Shown piece after piece: positions 35,938-45,059 of a DNA stretch of 64,000 nt (positions are counted from its first letter, which is position 1; every line of letters starts with the position of its first letter). The DNA is from JAGPUQ01 sp963708735. Its GTDB lineage: Bacteria; Pseudomonadota; Gammaproteobacteria; Pseudomonadales; Porticoccaceae. The stretch is taken from contig CAVPTW010000022.1 of assembly GCA_963708735.1 (NCBI GenBank), positions 186,001 through 250,000 of the forward strand, read 5' to 3'. The notes under the pieces were generated by a model. That model was not told where the DNA came from and searched no databases. It worked only from the letters and a program-made list of their open reading frames with translations. A program made the position numbers and the translations under genes.

Positions 35938-36828
35938 ATGACTCAGACGGTTTCTCCCGGCGCGCGCTTTCGCCGCGCCATTGCCCAACACCGCCCGCTC
36001 CCCGTGGTGGGTACCATCAATGCCTATACCGCGATGATGGCCGAACAGATCGGCCACCACGCCATTTACCTGTCGGGCGCGGGGGTCGCCAATGCGTCCT
36101 ACGGGCTGCCCGATCTGGGCATGACTTCCCTCAACGACGTGACCGAGGATGTCCGCCGCATCACGGCGGCCAGCGCGCTGCCCTTGCTGGTGGATATCGA
36201 CACCGGCTGGGGCGGCGCCTTCAATATCGCCCGCGCCATTCGGGAGATGATTCGTGCCGGTGCGGCAGCGGTGCATCTCGAGGACCAGGTGGCGCAAAAG
36301 CGCTGCGGCCATCGCCCGAACAAGGAAATCGTGTCCCCGGAGGAGATGGTGGATCGCGTGAAGGCAGCGGTGGATGCCCGCACCGACGCGGATTTCTTCA
36401 TCATGGCCCGCACCGATGCCTTTGCCCAGGAAGGCTTGGAGCGCGCCATCGAGCGAGCGCAGGCCTGTGTCGCCGCCGGCGCCGACGGCATCTTCGCCGA
36501 GGCCATCACCGAGGAAGCGCACTACCGGGCGTTTGCCGCCGCCATCGATGTACCCTTGCTCGCCAACATCACCGAATTCGGCAAGACGCCGCTCTACAAT
36601 CGCGCCGAGCTGGGTGCCTGGGGTGTCGATCTGGTGTTGTATCCGCTGTCGGCCTTTCGCGCCATGAATCGCGCGGCGGAGACGGTGTACCGCAACATCC
36701 TCGAACGCGGCGATCAGAAAGATGTAGTGGATCTTATGCAGACACGCATGGAACTCTATGAATATCTCGATTACCACGCTTACGAAGAGAAGCTCGACTC
36801 CCTGTTTTCTCAGGGTAAAAGCCAGTAA
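35938..36828 (+). CDS. prpB: 2-methylisocitrate lyase
   Basis: PrpB cleaves 2-methylisocitrate to pyruvate and succinate, the last step of propionate breakdown by the methylcitrate cycle. The 296-residue protein of the PEP mutase/isocitrate lyase family has the catalytic Cys123 in QKRCGHRPNKEI, VDIDTGWGGAFNI and FIMARTDAF. The ATG at 35938 starts the standard N-terminus. It leads prpB-prpC-acnD-prpF and is divergent from hslV; no prpR regulator adjoins. The 264-base gap upstream holds the hslV promoter and no sigma54 site I could recognise. Confidence 0.95.
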   Translation: MTQTVSPGARFRRAIAQHRPLPVVGTINAYTAMMAEQIGHHAIYLSGAGVANASYGLPDLGMTSLNDVTEDVRRITAASALPLLVDIDTGWGGAFNIARAIREMIRAGAAAVHLEDQVAQKRCGHRPNKEIVSPEEMVDRVKAAVDARTDADFFIMARTDAFAQEGLERAIERAQACVAAGADGIFAEAITEEAHYRAFAAAIDVPLLANITEFGKTPLYNRAELGAWGVDLVLYPLSAFRAMNRAAETVYRNILERGDQKDVVDLMQTRMELYEYLDYHAYEEKLDSLFSQGKSQ

Positions 36829-36872
36829 CGGGCGCGACACCGCCCACATCAGTACCAGAGGGGATATCAGCA

Positions 36873-38003
36873 ATGGCAATGGCGAAGAAGCTTGAGGGCG
36901 CCGGCCTGCGCGGCCAGATCGCGGGCAAGACCGCGCTGTCTACCGTCGGCAAGACCGGCTCCGGATTGACCTACCGGGGCTACGACATCAAGGATCTGGC
37001 GGAGCACTGCCAGTTCGAGGAAGTGGCGTACCTGATCCTCAAGGGTCATCTGCCCAATGGCGCGGAACTGGCAACCTACAAAAATAAACTCAAGGGGTTG
37101 CGCGGGCTTCCCAAAGCTCTGAAAGAGGTTCTGGAGCGTATTCCCGCCACCTCTCACCCCATGGACGTGCTGCGCACCGGCTGCTCTTTCCTGGGCAATA
37201 TCGAGCCCGAGGCGGACTTCTCTCAGCAGCAGGACGTCACCGACCGCATGCTGGCAGTGTTTCCGTCGCTCATCTGCTACTGGTACCGCTTCAGCCACGA
37301 TAATCTGCGCATCGATACCGAGACCGATGACGATTCCGTCGGTGCCCACTTTCTGCACATGTTGCGCGGCGGAAAGCCCAATGCGCTGCATGAGCGGGTG
37401 ATGAACGTGTCGCTCATCCTGTACGCCGAGCACGAGTTCAATGCCTCCACCTTCACCGCCCGCGTCTGTGCGTCCACCTTGTCCGATATGCACTCCTGCG
37501 TGACCGGCGCGATCGGCAGTCTGCGCGGCCCGCTCCACGGCGGCGCCAACGAAGCGGCCATGGAAATGATCGAGAAGTTCACCAGCCCCGATCATGCCGA
37601 GCAGGAGATGCTGGGCATGCTGGCGCGCAAGGACAAGATCATGGGCTTCGGCCACGCCATCTACGCCGAATCCGATCCGCGCAATGCCATCATCAAGCAG
37701 TGGGCCGAGAAGCTGAGTGCGGATGTGGGCGATACCGTGCTGTACCCGGTCTCGGTGCGTTGTGAAGAAGTGATGTGGCGCGAGAAGAAACTGTTCTGCA
37801 ATGCGGATTTCTTTCATGCATCCGCCTATCACTTCATGGGCATTCCCACCAAGCTGTTCACGCCCATCTTCGTGATGTCGCGGCTCACCGGCTGGGCAGC
37901 TCACGTCATGGAACAGCGCGCCGACAACCGCATCATTCGTCCGAGCGCCGAATACATCGGTGAAGACCCGCGCAAGGTCGTGCCCATCGATCAGCGTGGC
38001 TGA
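36873..38003 (+). CDS. prpC: 2-methylcitrate synthase
   Basis: PrpC condenses propionyl-CoA with oxaloacetate. The 376-residue citrate-synthase-fold protein is the short, NADH-insensitive type. Active-site His and Asp regions are seen in GPLHGGANEAAMEMI, MGFGHAIYAESDPRN and FFHASAYHFMGI. It could also act as a citrate synthase, but its place between prpB and acnD fixes the role. The ATG at 36873 has GAGGGG upstream; a second ATG two codons later is possible. Confidence 0.95.
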   Translation: MAMAKKLEGAGLRGQIAGKTALSTVGKTGSGLTYRGYDIKDLAEHCQFEEVAYLILKGHLPNGAELATYKNKLKGLRGLPKALKEVLERIPATSHPMDVLRTGCSFLGNIEPEADFSQQQDVTDRMLAVFPSLICYWYRFSHDNLRIDTETDDDSVGAHFLHMLRGGKPNALHERVMNVSLILYAEHEFNASTFTARVCASTLSDMHSCVTGAIGSLRGPLHGGANEAAMEMIEKFTSPDHAEQEMLGMLARKDKIMGFGHAIYAESDPRNAIIKQWAEKLSADVGDTVLYPVSVRCEEVMWREKKLFCNADFFHASAYHFMGIPTKLFTPIFVMSRLTGWAAHVMEQRADNRIIRPSAEYIGEDPRKVVPIDQRG

Positions 38004-38162
38004 GTCATGCCGATTCCTGCTGCCCCGGTGGATTCCCGCCGGTGGGCTGGGATTTTTGCCAACGGATCGTGATCTTATGTATTACGAGCCATAGTTTCGA
38101 ACGGAGCGCATTTTTACCTCGACAGTGCTTGCCCTGAACCCTACCGGACAATTCCCTACGCC

Positions 38163-40769
38163 ATGAACACAGCCTACCGCAAACCTCTTCCCGGTACTCA
38201 ACTCGACTACTTCGACGCCCGCGCGGCGGTCGATGCGATCCAGCCCGGCGCCTACGCCAAGCTGCCCTACACCTCGCGTGTGCACGCCGAGAACCTGGTG
38301 CGCCGCTGCGACCCGGCGCTGCTGACCGACGCCCTGAAGCAGCTCATCGAGCGCCGGCGGGATCTCGATTTTCCCTGGTTTCCGGCGCGCGTGGTGTGCC
38401 ACGACATCCTCGGCCAGACCGCGCTGGTTGATCTGGCGGGACTGCGCGATGCGATCGCCGCTATGGGCGGCGATCCGGCCAAGGTCAACCCGGTGGTACC
38501 GGTGCAACTGATCGTCGACCACTCGCTGGCGGTCGAGTGCGGTGGTTTCGATCCGGATGCCTTCGCCAAGAACCGCGCCATCGAGGATCGCCGCAACGAG
38601 GACCGCTTCCACTTCATCAACTGGACCAAGCAGGCGTTCAAGAATGTCGAGGTGATTCCGCCGGGCAACGGCATCATGCACCAGATCAATCTGGAGAAGA
38701 TGTCGCCAGTGATCCATGTGCAGGAGGGTGTGGCCTTCCCGGATACGCTGGTGGGCACCGACAGTCACACGCCCCACGTCGATGCCCTGGGCGTGATCGC
38801 CATCGGTGTCGGCGGTCTCGAAGCCGAGAACGTGATGCTCGGCCGCGCGTCCTGGATGCGCTTGCCGGAGATCGTCGGCGTCGAGTTGAGCGGCAAACCG
38901 CAGCCGGGCATCACCGCCACCGACGTGGTGCTGGCGCTGACCGAATTCCTGCGCCAATCAAAGGTGGTGTCGGCCTATCTGGAGTTTTACGGCGAAGGCG
39001 CCAGCGCACTGACGCTCGGCGACCGCGCCACCATCTCCAACATGGCGCCGGAATACGGTGCCACGGCGGCGATGTTTTCCATCGACCAGCAGACCCTCGA
39101 CTACCTGACGCTCACCGGCCGCGAAGACGCCCAGGTGAAGCTGGTGGAGATCTACGCCAAGACCGCCGGCCTCTGGTCCGACAGCCTGAAGACCGCCGAG
39201 TACGAGCGCGTGCTGAAGTTCGACCTGTCGAGCGTGGTGCGCAGCCTGGCCGGTCCGTCCAACCCCCACGCGCGGGTCTCGACCACCGATCTCGCCGCCA
39301 AGGGCATCAGCGGCATCGTGGAAAACGAGCCGGGCAAGATGCCGGACGGTGCCGTCATCATCGCGGCGATCACCAGCTGCACCAACACCAGCAACCCGCG
39401 CAACGTCATCGCCGCCGGTCTGCTGGCGCGCAACGCCAACCGGCTGGGTCTGACCCGCAAGCCCTGGGTCAAAACCTCGCTGGCGCCGGGCTCCAAGACC
39501 GTCGCGCTCTACCTCGACGCAGCAGGTCTCACGCCCGAGCTGGAAAAACTCGGCTTCGGTATCGTGGGCTTTGCCTGCACCACCTGCAACGGTATGTCCG
39601 GCGCGCTCGATCCCAAGATTCAGCAGGAAATCATTGACCGCGACCTCTACGCCACCGCCGTGTTGTCCGGCAACCGCAACTTCGACGGCCGCATCCATCC
39701 CTACGCCAAGCAGGCGTTCCTGGCCTCGCCGCCGCTGGTGGTGGCCTACGCCATCGCCGGCACCATCCGCTTCGATATCGAGAAGGACTCCTTCGGCACC
39801 GACAAGAATGGCAAGCCGATCCTGCTCAAGGATCTCTGGCCGTCGGATGAAGAGATCGACGCCATCGTCAAGGCCAGCGTGAAGCCCGAGCAGTTCCGCC
39901 AGGTCTATATCCCGATGTTCGAGCACAAGGACACAGCCACCGCACGGATCAGTCCGCTGTACGACTGGCGGCCGCAGAGCACCTACATCCGCCGTCCGCC
40001 CTATTGGGACAAGGAGGGGGAAGGCGCGTTGGGCGGCGAACGCACGCTCAAGGGCATGCGCCCGCTGGCGGTGCTGCCGGACAACATCACCACCGATCAC
40101 CTGTCGCCGTCGAACGCGATCCTGCCGGACAGCGCGGCGGGCGAGTACCTCGCCAAGATGGGCCTGCCGGAAGAGGACTTCAACTCCTACGCGACCCATC
40201 GCGGCGATCACCTCACCGCCCAGCGCGCCACCTTCGCCAACCCACAGCTGGTCAACGAGATGGCGGTGGTCGACGGCGTGGTGAAGAAGGGTTCGCTGGC
40301 GCGCATCGAGCCGGAGGGCAAGGTGGTGCGCATGTGGGAGGCCATCGAGACCTACATGAAGCGCAAGCAGCCGCTGATCATCATCGCCGGCGCCGACTAC
40401 GGTCAGGGATCGTCGCGCGACTGGGCCGCAAAGGGCGTGCGTCTGGCCGGTGTCGAGGCGATCGCGGCCGAAGGCTTCGAGCGCATCCACCGCACCAACC
40501 TCATCGGCATGGGCGTGCTGCCGCTGGAATTCAAGCCGGGCGTGAATCGCAAGACCCTGAACATCGACGGCACCGAGACCTTCGATGTGATCGGTGAACG
40601 CAAACCGCGCGCGGACCTCATTCTCGTGATCCACCGTAAAAATGGCGAGCGTGTCGAAGTGCCGATGACCTGTCGTCTCGATACGGCGGAAGAGGTGTCC
40701 ATCTACGAGGCCGGCGGCGTGTTGCAGCGGTTTGCGCAGGATTTTCTGGCGTCGAGCAGCGCCGCCTGA
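38163..40769 (+). CDS. acnD: 2-methylcitrate dehydratase, Fe/S-dependent (AcnD)
   Basis: AcnD dehydrates 2-methylcitrate to a 2-methylaconitate isomer that needs PrpF before hydration. The 868-residue aconitase-family protein carries cluster ligands Cys406 (SCTNTSNPRN), Cys472 and Cys475 (ACTTCNGMSG) and the C-terminal swivel domain (GADYGQGSSRDWAAKG). The adjoining prpF separates it from ordinary aconitase A. The ATG at 38163 has no evident ribosome binding site. The 159-base gap after prpC may hold an internal signal; I see only a weak inverted repeat. Confidence 0.95.
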   Translation: MNTAYRKPLPGTQLDYFDARAAVDAIQPGAYAKLPYTSRVHAENLVRRCDPALLTDALKQLIERRRDLDFPWFPARVVCHDILGQTALVDLAGLRDAIAAMGGDPAKVNPVVPVQLIVDHSLAVECGGFDPDAFAKNRAIEDRRNEDRFHFINWTKQAFKNVEVIPPGNGIMHQINLEKMSPVIHVQEGVAFPDTLVGTDSHTPHVDALGVIAIGVGGLEAENVMLGRASWMRLPEIVGVELSGKPQPGITATDVVLALTEFLRQSKVVSAYLEFYGEGASALTLGDRATISNMAPEYGATAAMFSIDQQTLDYLTLTGREDAQVKLVEIYAKTAGLWSDSLKTAEYERVLKFDLSSVVRSLAGPSNPHARVSTTDLAAKGISGIVENEPGKMPDGAVIIAAITSCTNTSNPRNVIAAGLLARNANRLGLTRKPWVKTSLAPGSKTVALYLDAAGLTPELEKLGFGIVGFACTTCNGMSGALDPKIQQEIIDRDLYATAVLSGNRNFDGRIHPYAKQAFLASPPLVVAYAIAGTIRFDIEKDSFGTDKNGKPILLKDLWPSDEEIDAIVKASVKPEQFRQVYIPMFEHKDTATARISPLYDWRPQSTYIRRPPYWDKEGEGALGGERTLKGMRPLAVLPDNITTDHLSPSNAILPDSAAGEYLAKMGLPEEDFNSYATHRGDHLTAQRATFANPQLVNEMAVVDGVVKKGSLARIEPEGKVVRMWEAIETYMKRKQPLIIIAGADYGQGSSRDWAAKGVRLAGVEAIAAEGFERIHRTNLIGMGVLPLEFKPGVNRKTLNIDGTETFDVIGERKPRADLILVIHRKNGERVEVPMTCRLDTAEEVSIYEAGGVLQRFAQDFLASSSAA

Positions 40770-40801
40770 AAGCCCCTGTTCGCCGAGAATATTGCTCACA
40801 A

Positions 40802-40828
40802 GCCCCCTCCCCTTGCGGGAAAGGGGGC
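40802..40828 (+). repeat. GC-rich stem-loop between acnD and prpF
   Basis: A seven-base arm (GCCCCCT) pairs with AGGGGGC around an inner CCC/GGG stem, with a short bulge. No T-run follows, so it is not an intrinsic terminator. It resembles short C-rich/G-rich intergenic repeats common in high-GC proteobacteria and may modulate transcript stability inside the prp operon. Confidence 0.5.
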
Positions 40829-40861
40829 AAGATAGCTCCATCAACTGCAACAGACTTCCAT

Positions 40862-42067
40862 ATGACCACCATTGCCCAAAGCAAAAGCCCCCAGATCAGG
40901 ATTCCCGCCACCTACATGCGCGGCGGCACCAGCAAGGGGGTTTTTTTCCGCCTGCAAGACCTGCCCGAGCGCTGTCAGGTGCCGGGGGAAGCCCGCGACA
41001 AACTCTTGCTGCGCGTGATCGGCAGCCCCGACCCCTATGGCAAGCAGATCGATGGCATGGGCGGCGCGACCTCGAGCACCAGCAAGACGGTGATCCTGGC
41101 GAAGAGCAGCAAGCCCGATCACGATGTCGATTACCTGTTCGGTCAGGTCGCCATCGACACCGCTTTCGTGGACTGGAGCGGCAACTGCGGCAATCTGTCC
41201 GCGGCGGTCGGCTCCTTCGCGATCAGCAGCGGATTGATCGACGCGGTCCGGGTGCCCAAGGATGGTGTCTGCACCGTGCGTATCTGGCAGGCCAATATCG
41301 CCAAGACCATCATCGCCCATGTACCGATGACCGCTGGCGCCGTGCAGGAGACCGGCGACTTCGAGCTCGACGGCGTGACCTTCCCCGCCGCCGAAGTGCA
41401 ACTCGAATTCATGGATCCGGCGGCAGACGAGGAGGGCGCGGGCGGGTCCATGTTTCCCACCGGCAATCTGGTGGACGATCTCGAAGTGCCGGGCATCGGC
41501 ACCCTGAAGGCGACCATGATCAATGCCGGTATCCCGACGATTTTCGTGAACGCGGATGCCATCGGCTACACCGGCACCGAGTTGCAGGATGCCATCAACG
41601 GCGATGCCCAGGCACTGGCGAAGTTCGAAACGATCCGCGCCCATGGCGCGGTGCGCATGGGTCTGATCCGGAACATCGACGAGGCCGCCAAACGCCAGCA
41701 CACGCCCAAGATCGCCTTCGTCGCGAAGCCGGCCGACTATGCGGCGTCCAGCGGCAAGCCGGTCAGAGCGACCGATGTGGATCTGCTGGTGCGCGCCATG
41801 TCGATGGGCAAACTGCATCACGCGATGATGGGGACCGCCGCCGTGGCCATTGGCGCCGCCGCCGCGGTTCCCGGCACGCTGGTGAATCTGGCGGCCGGTG
41901 GCGGGGAGCACACCGCGGTGCGCTTCGGGCACCCGTCCGGCACCCTGCGGGTCGGTGCCGAGGCAAAGCTCGTGAACGGCGAGTGGACAGTGACCAAGGC
42001 GATCATGAGCCGCAGCGCCCGGGTGCTGATGGAAGGTTGGGTACGGGTGCCGGGGGATGCGTTTTAG
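40862..42067 (+). CDS. prpF: 2-methylaconitate cis-trans isomerase PrpF
   Basis: PrpF isomerises the AcnD product to the 2-methyl-cis-aconitate form used by aconitase. The 401-residue protein has the diaminopimelate-epimerase-like double fold and the family signatures PATYMRGGTSKGVFFR, IDGMGGATSSTSKTVI, VDWSGNCGNLSAAVG and a closing RSARVLMEGWVRVP. It ends the operon; a strong terminator follows 27 bases after the stop. Confidence 0.95.
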   Translation: MTTIAQSKSPQIRIPATYMRGGTSKGVFFRLQDLPERCQVPGEARDKLLLRVIGSPDPYGKQIDGMGGATSSTSKTVILAKSSKPDHDVDYLFGQVAIDTAFVDWSGNCGNLSAAVGSFAISSGLIDAVRVPKDGVCTVRIWQANIAKTIIAHVPMTAGAVQETGDFELDGVTFPAAEVQLEFMDPAADEEGAGGSMFPTGNLVDDLEVPGIGTLKATMINAGIPTIFVNADAIGYTGTELQDAINGDAQALAKFETIRAHGAVRMGLIRNIDEAAKRQHTPKIAFVAKPADYAASSGKPVRATDVDLLVRAMSMGKLHHAMMGTAAVAIGAAAAVPGTLVNLAAGGGEHTAVRFGHPSGTLRVGAEAKLVNGEWTVTKAIMSRSARVLMEGWVRVPGDAF

Positions 42068-42094
42068 GCGCGGATAACGTTTTTGTTCGCGCTG

Positions 42095-42134
42095 CGCCCC
42101 ATCCCTGCTCACAGGGATGGGGCGTTTTCGTTTT
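42095..42134 (+). terminator. Intrinsic terminator of the prpBC-acnD-prpF operon
   Basis: A perfect 13-base stem (arm CGCCCCATCCCTG) with a CTCA loop ends at 42124 and is followed by TTTTCGTTTT. It lies between convergent genes; there is no A-run on the left side, so it serves the + strand. Right after it, AGCTTTTACCC occurs twice (42143-42153 and 42158-42168), the second copy spanning the stop codon of the minus-strand SDR gene. Confidence 0.9.
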
Positions 42135-42162
42135 ATCCCGGCAGCTTTTACCCCGGAAGCTT

Positions 42163-42912
42163 TTACCCAGGAAGGTACAGCCCGCCGTTCACATGCAGGG
42201 TCTGTCCGGTGACGTAGGAGGATTCCTCGGAGCAGAAAAACCCCACGGCGCCGGCAATCTCGTCCGGGCGACCCGCGCGTCCGGCGGGCACGCGGCCGAT
42301 CATGTCATCGAATACCTGGTCCGGCAGCACGCCGCGCAGGCGTTCGTGCCAGATCATGCCCGGCGCGATGGTGTTCACGGTCACGCCGTACTTTGCCAGG
42401 TCGAGCGCCACCGAGCGGGTATAGCCGGTGATGCCGGCTTTGGCGGCGGCGTAGGGCGACTGGCCTTCGCCCGGATGGTAGGCGTACAGGGACGCGAAAT
42501 TGACGACGCGGCCAAATCCGCGCTCCACCATGTCCTTGGAAAACGCCCGCGTCATGTAGAAGGTGCCGTGCAGATTGACGGCGATGACCCGATGCCAGTC
42601 CTTGCTGCTCAAATCCCAGGGTTTGGCATTGCCCTGGATCCCGGCGTTGTTGATCAGATAGGCGATCGGCTTGTTCTCCGCGCGCAACTGCGCCGCCAGC
42701 TGGTCGACATGTTCCTCCTTGGTGACGTCGAGGGGAACGAAGCTGAATTGGCGCCGCTCGGTTTCGTCGAGGGCGTCCGGTAGCCAGGCTTCCAGATCGG
42801 TGCCGCGCCGATCCGTGCCGATGACCGGAATTCCGGCGGCGATGAGGCGTTTGGTGATGGCGGTGCCGAGGCCGCCGATGGCGCCGGTGACGAGTGCATA
42901 TCCGCGTTGCAT
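42163..42912 (-). CDS. Short-chain dehydrogenase/reductase (SDR)
   Basis: This 249-residue classical SDR is NAD(P)-dependent. The cofactor motif is a variant (VTGAIGGLGTAI), the structural LINNAG is kept and the catalytic Ser/Tyr/Lys lie in NFASLYAYHPGEGQSPYAAAK. The best analogy is to 3-oxoacyl or acetoacetyl-CoA reductases, but the substrate is open. The ATG at 42912 has GGAGG seven bases upstream; upstream in-frame codons do not fit the fold. It is divergent from another SDR gene 172 bases away. Confidence 0.88.
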   Translation of the reverse strand: MQRGYALVTGAIGGLGTAITKRLIAAGIPVIGTDRRGTDLEAWLPDALDETERRQFSFVPLDVTKEEHVDQLAAQLRAENKPIAYLINNAGIQGNAKPWDLSSKDWHRVIAVNLHGTFYMTRAFSKDMVERGFGRVVNFASLYAYHPGEGQSPYAAAKAGITGYTRSVALDLAKYGVTVNTIAPGMIWHERLRGVLPDQVFDDMIGRVPAGRAGRPDEIAGAVGFFCSEESSYVTGQTLHVNGGLYLPG

Positions 42913-43084
42913 GGTGTTTCCTCCAGGGTGGGTAAAGAACTGATGAAAGGCGGGTGCTGGTGCTGGCGATCCCGGCGCGCGCGAAGCTGTCCGCGTCATG
43001 TCGGGTGTTTTGACACCGTGGGAGTCAGCCACCATGATACCGCCAGCCGACAGTTCCGGGCGTGGATTGCTCGCGGGAGATCCG

Positions 43085-43867
43085 ATGGCACGTTTGTGGA
43101 GTCAGGTTGCGGTGGTGACGGGAGCCGGGCGCGGCATCGGCCGTGCCATCGCGCGGCGTTTCGCCGCCGAGGGCGCCCATGTCGTGGTGGTCGATATCGA
43201 TGTGGCGACGGCGGACGAGGTGGTTGCGGAGATTCGCGCCGATGATGGCGAAGCCGAGGCCATGGTGGTTGACGTCGGCGATACCGAAGCGGTAACCGCG
43301 ATGATCCAGCTTGTCGCCGAAACCCATGATGCGCTCGATATTCTGGTGAACAATGCCGCCGTGACTCGCAATATCGATTTTTTCTCGGTGCGTCCCGAGG
43401 ACTGGGATGCGATCCACCGGGTCAACGCGCGCGGTCTGTTTTTCTGCATGCAGGCAGCGGCGGTCGCGATGCGCGAGCGCGGCGGTGGACGCATCGTCAA
43501 CATCGCCTCCATTGCCGGCAAAGGTTATTCCGGCACCTCGAACATTGCCTATGCCGCCTCCAAGGGCGCGGTGATCGCCATGACCCGGATCGCCGCTCAC
43601 GCGCTGGGTCGGTACAACATCAATGTCAATGCGATTTGTCCCGGCGTGACCCGCACCGATCTCTATTATCAGGTGGTCCGCGAACGCGCCGAGGCGGCTG
43701 GACGTCTGGAAGCGGAAGTGATGACGGCGTTCGATGGCAACATCCCCATCGGGCGCTCCAACGAGCCCGACGATATTGCGGATCTGGCGGTTTTTCTGGG
43801 TTCCGACGAAGCGCGCAATGTCACCGGTCAGTCGTGGAATGTCGATGGCGGTCTGATGTGGGATTGA
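43085..43867 (+). CDS. Short-chain dehydrogenase/reductase (SDR)
   Basis: This 260-residue classical SDR has VVTGAGRGIGRAIARRF, DILVNNAAVTRN and the catalytic NIASIAGKGYSGTSNIAYAASKG. The Asp at the end of beta-2 (VVVDIDVA) favours NAD over NADP. The substrate is unknown. The ATG at 43085 is preceded by GGGAG. It is head-to-head with the other SDR gene, sharing a 172-base gap that probably carries both promoters, though I found no clear boxes. Confidence 0.88.
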   Translation: MARLWSQVAVVTGAGRGIGRAIARRFAAEGAHVVVVDIDVATADEVVAEIRADDGEAEAMVVDVGDTEAVTAMIQLVAETHDALDILVNNAAVTRNIDFFSVRPEDWDAIHRVNARGLFFCMQAAAVAMRERGGGRIVNIASIAGKGYSGTSNIAYAASKGAVIAMTRIAAHALGRYNINVNAICPGVTRTDLYYQVVRERAEAAGRLEAEVMTAFDGNIPIGRSNEPDDIADLAVFLGSDEARNVTGQSWNVDGGLMWD

Positions 43868-43996
43868 TGCCGTCGTGTCACACCCGGTCACCAGCCGTCG
43901 CCCGCTGATCCCGTGTCAACTTGCCGCTGAGGCGCCAACCGCCGCTGGCGGTGGCAAGACCGGCACAATATTTACCCATGTACCCTGGAGAACAGC

Positions 43997-44317
43997 ATGA
44001 AAAAAGACACTTTGCTCGATAAACAACAGTGCGACGGCAAGCTCGCGGAACTGAATGCTGCTGCCCTGGAGGCCTGGGTCATCACCGAAGGCAAGCTGCA
44101 CCGGCGCTACAAATTCCCAAGTTTCAGTGCTGCGTTCGGGTTCATGGCCCAGACCGCGCTGGTGTGCGAAGTCATGAGCCACCATCCGAAGTGGACCAAT
44201 GTCTGGAATGTGGTGGAAATCGATCTTCTGACCCACCGCTCCAAAGGCATCACCACGCTGGATTTTGAAATGGCGACGGAGATGGAAAAAATCGCCGCCG
44301 TCTATCTGCGAAGCTGA
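43997..44317 (+). CDS. phhB: 4a-hydroxytetrahydrobiopterin dehydratase (pterin-4a-carbinolamine dehydratase)
   Basis: This 106-residue protein is the dehydratase that recycles the pterin cofactor after aromatic amino acid hydroxylation. The signature His62-His63-Pro64-x-Trp66 is present, with a further Asn-Val-x-Asn-Val and a Thr-His pair. No phenylalanine hydroxylase gene adjoins, although the two are often paired (phhAB in Pseudomonas). GGAG precedes the ATG. The upstream gap holds a nested hairpin (43920-43958: outer arm CTTGCC, inner arm CCGCC) of unknown role. Confidence 0.9.
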   Translation: MKKDTLLDKQQCDGKLAELNAAALEAWVITEGKLHRRYKFPSFSAAFGFMAQTALVCEVMSHHPKWTNVWNVVEIDLLTHRSKGITTLDFEMATEMEKIAAVYLRS

Positions 44318-44354
44318 GGGCGCCGATCGGGGCCATGGAAGAGAGCCCCGGACC

Positions 44355-44969
44355 TCAGCGCGGCATCAGGCCCTGGCAGAAAAGCTGGACCATCGCGTCG
44401 GCGACCTCCCGGGTCGTCATCTCGCCTTCCGGATGGTACCAGCGAGTCATCCAGTTGATGGCGCCGAACAGCGCGAACGCGCTGATTTTGCTGTTGCAGG
44501 CGCGCATGGACTTGTCGGCGATACCGTCCTCGATCATCTGGCGCATGGCGGAATCGACGCGCACATAAAGGGGTGCGATCTGTTCGAGGTATTTGCTCGA
44601 CAGAGGTTCCGGGCCGGGGTGCGCGAGACAGCGGCCGAACTCGTCGTCGAACACGGCGATGAACATGTGGATGAAGCGGGTCAGCTTCTCTACTCCGTTC
44701 TGAGGTGAGCGCAGGATGGCGTCGGTCTGTTCCAGCAGCTCCGTTATGGCGGTATAGAGGCACTGGAACAGGATGTCTTCCTTGTTTTCCACATAGTAGT
44801 AAAGCGTCGGCTTGGTCACCTGCAGTTCGTCCGCGAGGTCGTTCAACGAGGTTTCCCGAAAGCCTTTCTGGTTAAACAGGCGGCCCGCGGTGCGCAGAAT
44901 GGCGGTCCGTTTCAGGTCGTATTGTTCGTCCTTGCTCTGGATGGTTTTGCCCCAGCGAACTTTACTCAT
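44355..44969 (-). CDS. TetR/AcrR family transcriptional regulator
   Basis: This 204-residue repressor-type protein has a helix-turn-helix at about residues 41-66 (SLNDLADELQVTKPTLYYYV) and a ligand-binding helical C-domain. It is divergent from the MaoC/acyl-CoA dehydrogenase operon, so it likely controls that operon in response to an acyl-CoA or fatty acid, as many such TetR proteins do. GGAGG lies five bases before the ATG at 44969. A palindromic candidate operator is in the shared gap. Confidence 0.92.
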   Translation of the reverse strand: MSKVRWGKTIQSKDEQYDLKRTAILRTAGRLFNQKGFRETSLNDLADELQVTKPTLYYYVENKEDILFQCLYTAITELLEQTDAILRSPQNGVEKLTRFIHMFIAVFDDEFGRCLAHPGPEPLSSKYLEQIAPLYVRVDSAMRQMIEDGIADKSMRACNSKISAFALFGAINWMTRWYHPEGEMTTREVADAMVQLFCQGLMPR

Positions 44970-45043
44970 GACAGCCTCCGCGCGGCCAACTTCGCATAAC
45001 CCATGCCTTAGTGTAGAGCATCGTCAAGGCTTGGATTACTAAA

Positions 45044-45059
45044 GGTCAATCGATTTACC
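45044..45059. promoter_or_regulatory. Candidate TetR operator
   Basis: GGTCAATCGATTTACC is a 16-base inverted repeat with one mismatched pair, centred on a perfect AATCGATT. Outer inverted arms ACTAAA (45038-45043) and TTTAGT (45066-45071) flank it. It sits 75 bases upstream of the TetR ATG and 172 bases before the MaoC gene, in an AT-rich part of the 262-base divergent gap. An AT-rich stretch at 45170-45194 may be the promoter for the rightward operon. Confidence 0.5.

Noticed and set aside
43920..43958. Nested hairpin before the pterin dehydratase as a riboswitch
   Set aside because: No known riboswitch consensus could be recognised and no T-run follows; it is mentioned only in the gene entry.
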